Shown piece by piece: positions 49,126-59,215 of a stretch of DNA of 64,000 bases. This DNA comes from Lycorma delicatula (lineage: Eukaryota; Arthropoda; Insecta; Hemiptera; Fulgoridae), in contig NC_134456.1 of the NCBI RefSeq assembly GCF_047948215.1, forward strand, positions 57,181,959 through 57,245,958, read 5' to 3'. The notes under the pieces are model-generated. The model ran no database searches and had not been told where the DNA came from. It was given only the letters and a program-made list of their open reading frames with translations. Position 1 is the first letter of the stretch; the number at the start of each line of letters is the position of its first letter. The position numbers and the translations under genes were made by a program.

Positions 49126-50061
49126 ATGCTAACTTACCATTTAGTTAACATGGATACTTGGAGCGGTGCGCCAAGTAATTTTGCCATCAAATCTTTTTAT
49201 AAAAATAATGACTGTCGAGAATTTCGCCGGCAGATTAAATTAGGACGCTACGTTCGTGTACCGTCAGCTCATGTAATTAACATATGGGTACATCATTTTA
49301 AGGAAACAAGTTCAGCAATAAAAAAGAAATCTTCAGGAGATAAGCGGATTGTTCGTACGCCAGGCAATATCGAAACTCATCAACTTGTCATAAGAAGTAC
49401 TCACCGTTCAATTTATCATGTAGTGTCTTTAGAGTCGCACAGTTCAAGTGTCCGCAAAATATTATTGCAGGACTTACTTTACCATCTATGAAAGTGCAGA
49501 TCATCCGAACTTCAACCAAACAAGTACAAAATAAACTATTAATTCGGTGAATGAGTAGTTGCAAAAATAAACGAGGAAAATGACTTTGTTAATAAACTGT
49601 GGACGCCCGGCGAAGCCCATTTCCACCTTATGAATCTGTTATCAAACAAAATTTTCATTTTTGGACCCAAGAGAATCCTATATAGCCACAGAAGCGCCCA
49701 CTGTACAACAATACAACAATAACATTATTGTGTGATGTGGTGGATGCGTCATCGTATGTTATAATAGACCCTTTTTTTTTAAAACGAAGGGGCTTCAGAC
49801 TACAGTTACATCAGGTCGACATATCGCCATGCTGAAAAACTATGACATTCCTACAAGTTATTGACAACGTTTGGTTTTGACAAGATGGATCATAATCTCC
49901 CACAGCATGAATTCCATGGGTGCTGTACACCGATTGTTTGAATGTGTAATTTCGTTGAGATATTCCACGGCCTCCTAGATCTCCTGATTTGTCGGTGTCT
50001 TATTTTTTCTTGTGGGATCACTTTAAAAGCAAAGTATAGTAGTCGACCTGTTGCGATAGAA
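49126..50061 (+). pseudogene. Tc1/mariner transposase, family T, N-terminal and catalytic part
   Basis: The first 121 codons are open (49126-49491). They contain MDTWSGAPSNFAIKSFYKNN, VPSAHVINIWVHHF, KKKSSGDKRIVRTPGNIE and the SVRKILLQDLLYHL helix, a bipartite helix-turn-helix typical of this group (the natural start is probably the MDTW Met at 49150). After the stop, words such as PFPPYESVIKQNFHFW, then in other frames IAMLKNYDIP and a SPDL-x-x-L-x-FFLVG-like block near 49975-50020, show the decayed catalytic domain. The reading continues on the far side of the hAT at 52641. Confidence 0.78.
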
Positions 50062-52632
50062 CAGGGGTCTCCAAACTACGGCCCGCAGACATACCCGGTA
50101 TCCGGCCCGCCATAGATTATTTTGATTACATTGTAAAATTTACAGTGTAACTAACTAAATAATAATCAGAGTCTTTATTTAACGGCCGATTAAGAAAAAC
50201 AATAACTGACATAAATAACAAAATTGAATATTTTAACTGTAATTAATTAATGATGTGAGATTTATCGTAAAAACTTACAATAAGTGACGTACACAGGTAA
50301 TTCAAATAACGAAATTAAACATTATAATTATGATTAATGAGATTTATGTAGCTATAACATTCCACTGACAATTGTTTGCAGTTGTGGATCAGGTTTAGTA
50401 GCGGAAATTATCAACAGCGACTTCAAATGCTCATCAGTTAATTCAGATCTGTAAATATTTTTTTGTATATTTCATTTTGGAGAATGTTTTGTCACAGATA
50501 AGTTGTGCCAAAAGCGGAAAAAAGCCACGAAAAAATTATGCAACAGATCAAACTGTGGGATTTGAAGACTTATAAAATTCTAGCAGTAATGAAAATATTT
50601 AAATATTTTTCTTTAAAAATATCGCTACACTGCAAATCAATCATTTCCATTTGAAGTTCTGCGGTGAGGGTTTCTATATCGGCATTAAAAAGAATTTTAA
50701 AAATCTTGATATCGTTTGCAATTACATAAACAAATTAAAAACGAGACTCAAAATTTATTTTTAAAGCACCCAAATTACAAAATCTATCGGAAATGGAGTC
50801 TCAATTTGCTGACTGAATGTTTGACATGGATTAAAATGCGTGAAACATTTTTTGGTTCAAATGAGATTGAAAAAAATATATAATTTTTTGTCGAAAGCAA
50901 AATATGAGTATATAAATCAGGCAGAAGCTTGTTTCCTCCTTGTTATCGTAAATTAAGGTCATTCATATGTTTAGTTAAATCTGTGTAAAATGATAACTTC
51001 TGTAACCTCTCATTATTTTGTAACTCAGTCGGAGGACGATTCCTTTCATTCAAAAAAATTTCGATTATTGCTGGAAGCTCAAAAAATCGAGTTAGAACTT
51101 TTCGCACCTAAGCCAGCGCACTGTAGTATAGTATGGTAAGTGATTTTCTCCAATTTCTTCAATAAACTAGCGTAATTGACGATGATTGAGCGCATGTGAT
51201 CTGATATAATTAACAGCTGACGTGACTGGCTTTAAAACTTCTGATATATATAAGTATTTTCCGCACTAACACTGTTGATGAATGATACAATATACGATTG
51301 ATGGTTATGAACCACCGTCATTTTCTACGGCTCTTGATAAAAGAGCGATACTTTTTTTGTTCCCACACATAGTACTGATACACTTCAAGTTTTTTCACTG
51401 AAGATTGTTTTTCTGAATAACATTTTTAATGCCTGAAAAAACCTTAATACCTTCTCCAAAGGTCGTACCGTAAATGCTATGAACGTGAAGAAGCTCTTCC
51501 TAATTTTTATTTATTCCTCGAATAAAAAGTAACACCTGAGCAGTATCTGAAATATTTTTTGACATCCAGGGCCACAAAGAACCACTTCAAGTTCGATTTT
51601 TGTCATACAATTGAGTTAATATATTTTCTTCATATCATCTACTCTTCGAGCCACAGTGTTTTCTGAAAAAACTGATGTTTTTAAGTTAATTGGCTTTTTC
51701 TGTACACATTTCTTTTGCTGCTGCAATCAGGCAATCCTTAATTAATTCGCCGTCAGTAAAATGGTTTCCCATGTTTCGCTTTGGATGAGCCACGCGGAAA
51801 ATAGCACGAGTTGCTGCTTCTTGTTTAGCATTTACTTTCTTAAACAACAAATGCATATTTTTCTAACCGTAGGCTTCCTGTAAATTTTGATTGATTCTGA
51901 GAATTTTTAGTCTAATAATAACGTTTCATATTGTATTCTTTGAGGACTGATGTTGTTTCATTGCAAATTATACACATTGCCTTATTACTTGACTCGATGA
52001 TGAAATATTAATATTCTCATTGCTCTTTAAATGTTCTACACTCACTATCTACCTTTTGTTTCTTTTCCATATTTATACAAATCCACACAAAAGGGACGTA
52101 ACTTTAAATCAGAATAATCCCTATTAATGTTATTAATAGCAGGTGTTCTGAGAAAACAAAATGCTCTGGATTTATCTTTAAGACACTTTTAATTAAGTTA
52201 AACACTCATAATTAAACACATTGCATTTTCACTAAGAAAATATAGTCGCAAAACACATTAGTCGAATTGTATTTCGCTTTTCAGATCGTTGTACTACTAT
52301 AACTTTGCCACGTCCTGCACTTAACTTCTCTATTATCCACAAAATGTCACTACTATACATTTAGCATGGTCGTAAGTAGTCTAACAATACGTAACGCACA
52401 GCTCGCGCAACGGCTATCTCCGCCTCAGTGAAGTGTCGTTGACACTTTCCCGTAAGTACCAACCGAAATTGCGAACGGAGCGGAGTCCACCCCCGCGCCT
52501 AGGATATCTCACTCACCGGCTAGTCCCGAAACGAAGATTTGCGTGTAATTCAAAACTACAGAATGTTGGTAAGATGCGTTAGGTAGGTCTTGGCCCTTGT
52601 GACTCTTTCACTAAAAGGTTTGCAGATCCCTG
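50062..52632 (-). mobile_element. Nearly full-length hAT element nested in the Tc1/mariner
   Basis: The left end CAGGGGTCTCCAAACTACGG and the right end AAAAGGTTTGCAGATCCCTG are inverted matches. The flanks CGATAGAA (50054-50061) and CGATAGTA (52633-52640) form an 8-bp target duplication with one mismatch. The length of 2,571 bp suits an autonomous hAT. Its transposase lies on the minus strand. The GC-rich terminal words are typical of Charlie/Buster-type hATs. Confidence 0.88.
50380..52075 (-). pseudogene. hAT transposase (BED-finger, GTF2IRD2/ZBED-like), decayed
   Basis: The minus strand begins with MEKKQKVDSECRTFKEQ near 52070, then SNKAMCIICNETTSVLKEYNMKRYY, the BED-type zinc finger start (C-x2-C) of this family. 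An internal YRKSQL, then FVALDVKKYFRYCSGV region at about 51540-51600, corresponds to the first catalytic segment, with the usual A-L-D-E-S changed. At the C-terminus (about 50520 down to 50380), LAQLICDKTFSKMKYTKK, RSELTDEHLKSLL and PDPQLQTIV form the dimerisation region. There are many stops and frameshifts and no intact frame. Domain order matches the family. Confidence 0.78.
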
Positions 52633-52640
52633 CGATAGTA

Positions 52641-52838
52641 GAACAAAAGCCAAGATCCGAACAGCAATCGCTGAAATTCCTGTTAAAACGTTGCGTCGAA
52701 TTATGCAGTTTTCCCTACAAAACTGTTGGAATGTCTACGCAGAGACTGAGCTCACCTACAAAATATGATCTTCACAAAATAAATTTTATGTGTGTAATCA
52801 TAAATGATATGTTTTTTCTACTTAATATAAATATTTAA
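52641..52838 (+). pseudogene. Tc1/mariner transposase, family T, C-terminus beyond the hAT
   Basis: QKPRSEQQSLKFLLKRCVELCSFPYKTVGMSTQRL followed by DLHKINF corresponds to the final helices and natural end of the transposase begun at 49126. The 82-codon frame that starts at 52590 is a chimera: its first 16 codons come from the hAT terminal repeat. Confidence 0.65.
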
Positions 52839-52905
52839 TATAATTTTTTCATAAGAATATTTATTTCATTTTCAAATTTTTCCTGTTTTACTGAATTATT
52901 CTGTA

Positions 52906-53620
52906 CCCACATGCGCACAGACACACACATACTTTCAGTGTGTGTGTGTATGTGTACGCACGCGAGTGTATGAGTATATATATATATATAAATTTAAATA
53001 TGTTACAAACAATTTTTTCTGGTGCTAGTAGTCAATAGTAGTATTTAAATTAATATCTAGTGATCGTAATAAGTGGCATACTGTGTGTGTTACGTTAGGT
53101 AATAACCTAGATACATCGGATTAGTTGCTTCAATGACCGAGCAATTCTAGCTATAAATTTCCATTTTAATAAACATATTAAAAAAACATTAATGTCCAAA
53201 GTCTTATGAAATTTTTATATGATTTTAATATAAAACTCTTTGAAGGTGTTTTAAAGATAAACCTTCAACTCTCTTATACATGTGCCACATTATCATACAT
53301 AAACAAAAATATGTGTGTAGAAATAATATCTTCATATTTTCTCAGAATAATTATTTATGACCACTTTATTATACTTTTAAAAATAGTAAACTGCAGCAAT
53401 TAATCTTGTGCTTTTGCTTACTTTTACCTTTACTTTTTACCTTTCCTAACCATTAATAAGTATATTTTATATGCCTTATTTTTTTTATAGATTTATCTAT
53501 CCTTTCTTCCATTTTTTGTCGGTACTAATTTTTTAAATCTCGTCGTATCTATTACATCACACACCTCCGATTACTTGCTTTATACATTCTAATATCTATT
53601 ATACTCTAATGCATTCTATT
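52906..53620. other. AT-rich DNA with CA/TG and TA microsatellites
   Basis: A short inverted CACACA/TGTGTG tract (about 52919-52960) and a TA run follow the element end. The 65-codon frame at 53206-53403 has no motif. Confidence 0.45.
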
Positions 53621-53635
53621 ACCTATAAACTATAT

Positions 53636-53803
53636 TATTTATTTTTTTTTAACCTCCGGGTCAGCAGTTAAGCATTTTTTTCCGCAGAGGATGAGATGAA
53701 TGTTTTGTACGGTGTGTGAAAAATGCCATGCCTGACCGGGATTCGAATCCAGGACCTCCGGATGAAAGGGCGAGACGCTACCACTCGCCCAACGGAGGCT
53801 GGC
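53636..53803 (-). mobile_element. tRNA-derived SINE, family S2, copy 1 (full length)
   Basis: The minus strand runs from a head with GGGCGAGTGGTAGCG (A box) and GGATTCGAATCCCGG (B box) through a short body (CATGGCATTTTTCACAC, GGAAAAAAATGCTTAAC) to an A-rich tail, 168 bp in all. The flanks ACCTATAAACTATAT (53621-53635 and 53804-53818) are a perfect 15-bp target duplication, which fixes both ends. Confidence 0.92.
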
Positions 53804-53818
53804 ACCTATAAACTATAT

Positions 53819-54789
53819 GACTCGCTTTACCTAGAAATAATGAAAATTTTTGCACAATTATTTTTCTCACTGATTTATCTTAAAACGACTTAAATTTAAT
53901 CTTTCTATCTAAGTTTCATCAATTTTTTTTGTATCATCAAATTTTAAAAGCTGACTTATTATTATAAGAATTTTTTTTTAACTGAAATTTATCTTAATTG
54001 TTCTAAGGAAAATCAAAATTATCCCTTAAATAATTAAATAGGTAGATTATATTTATAATTATTAAGTTTGTAATATTAGGAAACTTCATGAACCTTTTAT
54101 TTCATTGTGAAATGTGATGCATCAGCATTACAGCTTATCACACTCTTATCTTATTACCTGAGGAGCATGAATATGTGGAAAGGTATTTTAAATATAATTT
54201 AAAAAAAAAATATTCTACATGTTAAAAAATAGTTTTGAGAATTCCATCCCGCGGCACGAGATAAAAAAAAGTCATAATAAAATATATTTTAGTTCCCTTA
54301 TCATTGGTGAAACTCGGTCTAATACGGACTGTTTAATTTAAATATTATCGAGCTTTAACGTTTATTGTCAGTGTATGTAATTTTAAACTATAAAATAACT
54401 GCACAACACAACATAAAATAAGTATGTACAGTATTGGCTGAGCTGTAGAGAAAATAATAAAAATATTACGCATACAGTTTCCGGGTGAGAAAAGTAGGGG
54501 TTTTAATATTTTTCTTTATGCTACACTCTGGCAAGGAACTCAGCAGTTCTAAACACTTTACTGCTTTAATAAAACGGCATATAGTTTAATGACACACTGT
54601 GAATAAGGTCGAATGCAATATTACATAATACAAATTATGTTTATGTAAATATATTTTAACAGTCCCAAAAAATGTTCTTTGAGCAAATTCACGGTAAAAA
54701 ATAATTCTTTTGATTTTTATGTTTGATTTGGAGCATATTAATTAGCAGTATTATAATAATATAAAATATGTAAGTATATACAATAAGCA
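53819..54789. other. AT-rich DNA, no gene recognised
   Basis: Nothing recognisable between the S2 SINE and the transposase relic. Confidence 0.4.
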
Positions 54790-54799
54790 AGGAGATGCT

Positions 54800-55490
54800 G
54801 TTACAGTAAATGGTAAACATTATCGAGCTATGATTTCAGATTTTTTATTCTCGTACTTGGAAAATTTTGCTTTGAGTGAGATATGGTTTCAACAAGATAG
54901 TTCCACTTGTCACCGTGCTGCTGAAACAGTTCCGTTAAAAGTTTGGAGATTCGATAATTTCACTAGACGATAATCTCAAATGGCTACCAAGATCGTGTGA
55001 TTTGGCTCGCTTAGATACTTTCTCGGAAACCCACCGGGTTGGTCTAGTGGTGAACGCGTCTTCCCAAATCAGCTGATTTGGAAGTCGAGAGTTCCAGCGT
55101 TCAAGTCCTAGTAAAGCCAGTTATTTTTACGTGGACTTGAATACTAGATCGTGGATATCGGTGTTCTTTGGTGGTTGGGTTTCAATTAACCACACATCTC
55201 AGAAATGGTCGAACTGAGAATGTACAAGACACTCATACATATTCATCACTTCATTTACACTCATACATATCATCCTCTGAAGTATTATCTGAACGGTAGT
55301 TACCGGAGGCTAAACAGGAAAAGAAAAAAAAAAGATACTTTCTCGGAAGTTATGTTGTCACAAGTATATAGCAACAAACCACTAATGATTGATGATTTGA
55401 AAGCAAATGTTCGATGCGTTATTAGTGGAATCCAAGCTGATTTTTGCGAAATAGTCACGCAAAGATTTAGGTGGATATCATAATAAAGCT
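54800..55490 (+). pseudogene. Tc1/mariner transposase (related to family T), split by a SINE
   Basis: Before the SINE: GKHYRAMISDFLFSYLENF, then WFQQDSSTCHRAAET (second catalytic Asp) and LPRSCDLARLDTFSE. After the SINE: SEVMLSQVYSNKPLMIDDLKANVRCVISGIQADFCEIVTQRFRW. Together they give the C-terminal third of a Tc1/mariner transposase: D-x(n)-PRS-x-D-L, then S-x-V-Y-x-N-K-P-x-x-I-x-x-L-K-x-N-I. The S-P-D-L motif reads S-C-D-L. The N-terminal half is missing. Confidence 0.8.
55029..55332 (+). mobile_element. tRNA-derived SINE, family S1, copy 2, inserted in a transposase relic
   Basis: Head TTGGTCTAGTGGTGAACGCG (A box) and CGTTCAAGTCC (B box), the same body as the 48-kb copy, and an A-rich tail ending in AAAGAAAAAAAAA-like sequence. 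The flanks AGATACTTTCTCGGAA (55013-55028 and 55333-55348) are a perfect 16-bp target duplication. Removing the SINE and one duplicate restores a continuous transposase reading. The 92-codon frame at 55205-55483 is a chimera of SINE tail and transposase. Confidence 0.95.
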
Positions 55491-57434
55491 ACCTGTTTTA
55501 ACGGGTACCATGATTCGACTCCCGGAAAATTTCGACATATCTTCGCGTTTCACTTCCCCCAGACCCCAGAACCACCGGTAGTTCTAAAGTTCATATATAT
55601 ATATTTTTTTTTCACTTTCATGTGAACATAACTGCTGTAATTTTGCGCCAGTCACTTTCAAATTGATAAATAAAATATAACGACCCAAAATCTCGGTCGA
55701 GTTTGTTAATGGGTAAAATCGGAACATGGGGATGGAAATGTGGGGTTTTTCGAAAAAACAAAATATCGCTAACAAAAACAAAATAACTTTCTTATTAAGT
55801 AAAATATTGAATTCGTTTAAAGTTTCTACTATTCTTCTGATAAGAGCCTAAAAATTATCTAAGTAAAATTTTTTGATATCACCAACCATCGGTCCCGGGT
55901 GTGAAAAAAATGGAGTTACGAAGATAAAAAAAATCATTGATTTTCAGGAACACTAGCAGTTACATCAACAATATGCTCTTGGCTCCTTGCATTTCTTTTG
56001 TGATTTGATGTTTCACCATCGAGTAGAGAAAATCCTCTTAGAATATTTTAGCCGAACAACGTATTGTGCTTTTGTTTGACCGATTATGTACACCATAAAT
56101 ATTGTTACGTAGCTGTTACCGATTCTGTATTTCCATAGGAGTGTAGCGATCCATGATAATTCGTCATAGATTACTGAAAAACAAATGACGCTTGAAAGAT
56201 TAAAAAAAAATTAACGTTACCACCACAATTTGTCAATTTTTTGCGCCCAATTTGAAAGATCCCTTATAAGTCATTAATTAATTCTCCACGGATGCGCAGC
56301 TTAATTTGTTGGCATAAATTGATTTATTTTCGTCGTAACAGGTTGAAATTATTTCAAAACTCTTTTTCAACATTTTTCTTTTTTAATAAAACGATAATTT
56401 CCAGTTATGAAGAGGGTGATAGATATCGTCTCTACGTTTTAGTTGAGTAATTCCTTCAGGAGCCCGCATATTCCATTTTCTTTATAAACAAAATTATTAA
56501 ACGTTTTATTTCGAAATATTTTAATATGAAGAGTTATATACCTATTGCACCACATTGGGCAAACCTATTAGTACAGCTCATTATCTAATTTAAAAGTAGA
56601 AAAATAACTGATAAGACAGAATATTATAAATCTTTATTCTTCTACTAATTGAATTATAAATTATTGTATTAAAAGTTTCATTTATGTGCTAGTTTAGTAA
56701 ATTAAATTTCTTGTGCTTGCCCATATAAAACAAAATATTTTGTTTTTATCACCATTGTTTATATTTTGTTTTAGCAATCATTTTAAACTGAGTACTTTGC
56801 TAATTTTGAACTGAATGTAATTAATAATTCTTCTGATTATTTCTTTAACGACTCTTTCTTAATTCGAATTTGAAAACTAACATATAGTGAAAGATTTTGT
56901 GAAGAGGAGCAGGTCTCGGTAAATAAGTATAAAAGATAAAAATAGAGTTTTATTTAAAATTTTAACTTGTAATTAAATGACTGAAAGCTTCATGGAAATT
57001 GCATAAATAAATTCGGGAATGATACAACTGTAGAATAAATTTAGCGTAATTATATTAACAGTGTAATGCCATTAGGTATGAGCTACTGTAATCTTATAGC
57101 CTAATACTGTTTTATAATCCAATAAGCGTATTCGAGGAGAAAGCGCGAAAATGAAGGCAGGGAATTGATAAGGAAGTTGCTTGTTTTGTAATCTATGATC
57201 CAAAAAGTTTCTACGAAATTTACTGAAATAAATTATCCTAAAATGTTATAGAATCAATGAACTAATTATAAATTGTTAATTTATTTGGTAAAGTGGATGT
57301 TGAATAAGCTAGAGGAAAGGAATTATTTATTTCGCGATTTATGTTCTATGAATAATAAAATTATGAGATCTTTATGTCTGTTTAGGTTGCATACGTAGAA
57401 AGCACTACATACAAGCACGTATATGCTTTCTGGT
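55491..57434. other. Noncoding DNA, partly repeat-like
   Basis: The first 440 bases have a distinct composition: CTGTTTTAACGGGTACCATG, then a B-box-like GATTCGACTCC at about 55512, then CCCCCAGACCCCAGAACC, and later CGGTCCCGGGTGTG. They may be noncoding dispersed repeats, but no second copy is present here. The rest is AT-rich without recognisable genes. Confidence 0.3.
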
Positions 57435-57448
57435 TATACTGCCAATTT

Positions 57449-57578
57449 TTTTTTAACCCTGGATAACCTCTGAACTACCGTTAGGTATTGCTTCATAGGA
57501 TGACATGAGTGATTTGTAGCGTGTGAAAATGCCATGCCTGAGTGGGAATCGAACCCGGGACCTCCGGATGAAGGGCCG
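57449..57578 (-). mobile_element. SINE family S2, copy 2, 5'-truncated
   Basis: Same body and B box (GGTTCGATTCCCAC-like, minus strand near 57546-57560) as copy 1, with an A-tail at 57449-57454. It stops before the A box, so the head is truncated. The flanks TATACTGCCAATTT (57435-57448) and TATACTGCCAGTTT (57579-57592) are a 14-bp target duplication with one mismatch. Confidence 0.88.
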
Positions 57579-57654
57579 TATACTGCCAGTTTGGCAATAT
57601 AAAAACGCACATTATATATATACTGCTTTACACCAATTTTTTATTTCTATTTTT

Positions 57655-58480
57655 AACATCCCCAAGGCAGCCGGTCACCGCCGGTTAGACTAGGGTGTCA
57701 TGGCAACAGCCTGCCCCCCTATCTTGGCCCAATCCAGAAACAACCCACTGGAGTCCCCCCTGGATTACAAGGATGCCCCGACTCCCTCTTCATGGCAGCC
57801 AAGACGCCCCTCCTCAGGAGGGCTACTCGTCCCCGTTCCTATCCTACTAGGATCCAAACGTGCATTGCGCATGCCCTTCTCCTTATTCGCGCTCACTTAC
57901 ACCGCAAGGGTCTCCCATGCCATCATTAGAAGCACCCCGACTCCCCCGCTCGAGCATGCGGGCAAGCCAATATGTCTTAGGCAAGGGGATGCCTACCTGG
58001 CTATACACGTCGCTACATTTCGAAAGACAAACAATATACAAAATAAATACAAAGACAGACAAACAAAATAAACATAAATGACAAAATACACATGGCAAGA
58101 AACAACAAAACAACTACAGGAAATAAACACAAGAAGGTAAAATAAAATCACAGAAGGTACAGACAAGGAAGAAAGAGTCCAGCGGACTCTTTCTTCCTTT
58201 CAGCGTGACTCCACAGAATGGAGCCACGGAACAGAAAAAGACGATCACAAGCGGTCATCCTCCCCCTTCTGGGTTAGTATACAAGCAACTAACTTAGCCA
58301 TCTTGGTCCATCCTCCCTCTCGCCTCATGTGCAGATAGTCCGGTGAAGCGGAGAACCCTCTCCACGACCAGAATCATAGGTGGAACATCTGTCCTGTACG
58401 TACACGTAATGTGCAGGAGCAGCCTTCTATGAACCGATTCCAGCAGCATGCGGGCCCCGGCCAGGGACGCTTACAACATC
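57655..58480 (-). pseudogene. R1-clade LINE: RT C-terminus and GC-rich 3' region, remnant
   Basis: Near 58460 down to 58300 the minus strand reads SLAGARMLLESVHRRLLLHITCTYRTDVPPMILV and RFTGLSAHEARGRM. The V-x-R-x-L-L-x-I-T-x-x-Y-R-T pattern is the conserved post-RT segment of R1-type Pol. Downstream lies a very GC-rich noncoding stretch (57655-57970 on the plus coordinates) interpreted as the 3' UTR, interrupted by an A/C-rich segment around 58020-58150. Open frames on the plus strand at 57700-58081 are shadows. It may be the same or a related family as the gag copy at 24.5-26.5 kb; no overlapping sequence allows a test. Confidence 0.5.
58165..58199. repeat. Hairpin, 16-bp arms, 3-nt loop
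   Basis: AAGGAAGAAAGAGTCC, AGC, then the exact reverse complement. It lies inside the R1-like remnant. Confidence 0.9.
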
Positions 58481-58589
58481 ATTACGTAATATTATGCATA
58501 TTTAAAATTATATTGGTTAAAAAGAAAGTCACATTATAAATTGAAAAAAGAGCAATTTTTAAGCAGTCTGGCTTATTAATAAGTAGATT

Positions 58590-58770
58590 TCCTTCCTTGG
58601 CAGTCATAGTGAAAGGTTGTATTTCATTCTGTGAATTGTGAGTGTGTTAGTGCAGCCCAAAGGGTCTACTGCTTCTACCTGCGTCGCTAACCATGTGAAG
58701 GTGTACCGCTAGGACGCCAGCCGGACGGCCAGCTACCTGCATTCCAGGCTTTGTCTTCATCAGATAAGAA
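58590..58770. other. GC-richer noncoding segment, unidentified
   Basis: Contains ACCGCTAGGACGCCAGCCGG and nearby words unlike the AT-rich background. It lies between the R1-like and Jockey-like remnants and is probably transposon-derived, family unknown. Confidence 0.3.
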
Positions 58771-58855
58771 TAGAATAAGTTTCTATAACTTCCTTTTCTT
58801 TTCTGCTTTTGTATAATGAACCGTTATTGTCATTAGTGATTGTATACTCCTTAAG

Positions 58856-58876
58856 CCTATACAAATTTTGTATAGG
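58856..58876. repeat. Small hairpin, 10-bp arms, 1-nt loop
   Basis: CCTATACAAA, T, TTTGTATAGG. Confidence 0.7.
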
Positions 58877-58888
58877 TCTATTGTGAAC

Positions 58889-59215
58889 TTATATAAAATA
58901 ATTTAATTTTAAATTATTCTTTATAACAGGAAAGATTAACTTTAAAATTTTATTTTTCTTTGTGTGGTGTTTTATTACAGGAAGTGTAGTTTGTAGACAA
59001 ATAGGAATCGGATTGTCTAGAAATTCAAGTATTTCATTGTCATCAGGACCTTGCATGTCCAGCGGTAAAAAGATCTTGTTGAGATGAAAAGCAAATAGGT
59101 CAGCCTTTTGGGAGTCGCTCTTAGCCCATATTCCAGACGAAGCTTTCAAGAGATGCGATGTAGGTGGAGCCCGCCGGATATGCTTCGTGGCTTTTCATTT
59201 CTAATGAACTTTAGC
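58889..59215 (-). pseudogene. Jockey-type LINE pol fragment, region between endonuclease and RT
   Basis: The minus strand reads SSGIWAKSDSQKADLFAFHLNKIFLPLD, then DDNEILEFLDNPIPICLQTTLPVIKHH. The I-W-A-x-S-D-x-x-K-A-x-x-F-A-x-H-L-x-x-x-F-x-P pattern precedes the RT domain in Jockey-type LINEs. The RT boxes themselves are absent because the fragment ends at about 58889. It could derive from the same family as 29720-30850, but the two do not overlap. Confidence 0.7.

Larger units (their letters stand above)
49037..52903 (+). mobile_element. Tc1/mariner element (family T), interrupted by a hAT
   Basis: The left end CAGGTAATTCAGGGAAAC and the complement of the right end, CAGAATAATTCAGTAAAAC, form imperfect terminal inverted repeats. 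Each is flanked by TA (49035-49036 and 52904-52905), the target duplication of this superfamily. Subtracting the nested hAT and its duplicated 8 bp leaves about 1,288 bp, the normal size for a mariner-type element. The transposase relic reads left to right within it. Confidence 0.82.

Noticed and set aside
52590..52838. 82-codon open frame as a novel gene
   Set aside because: It begins in the hAT terminal repeat and continues into a Tc1/mariner transposase C-terminus.
53730..53806. Functional tRNA gene on the minus strand
   Set aside because: A and B boxes are present, but the segment is the head of a SINE with an A-tail and a 15-bp duplication, and the acceptor stem does not close.
55205..55483. 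92-codon open frame as a novel gene
   Set aside because: It joins the tail of an S1 SINE to a transposase C-terminus across a target duplication.
57700..58071. 123-codon proline-rich open frame in GC-rich DNA
   Set aside because: It is opposite to an R1-like pol end and 3' region; the length is explained by GC-rich sequence having few stops.
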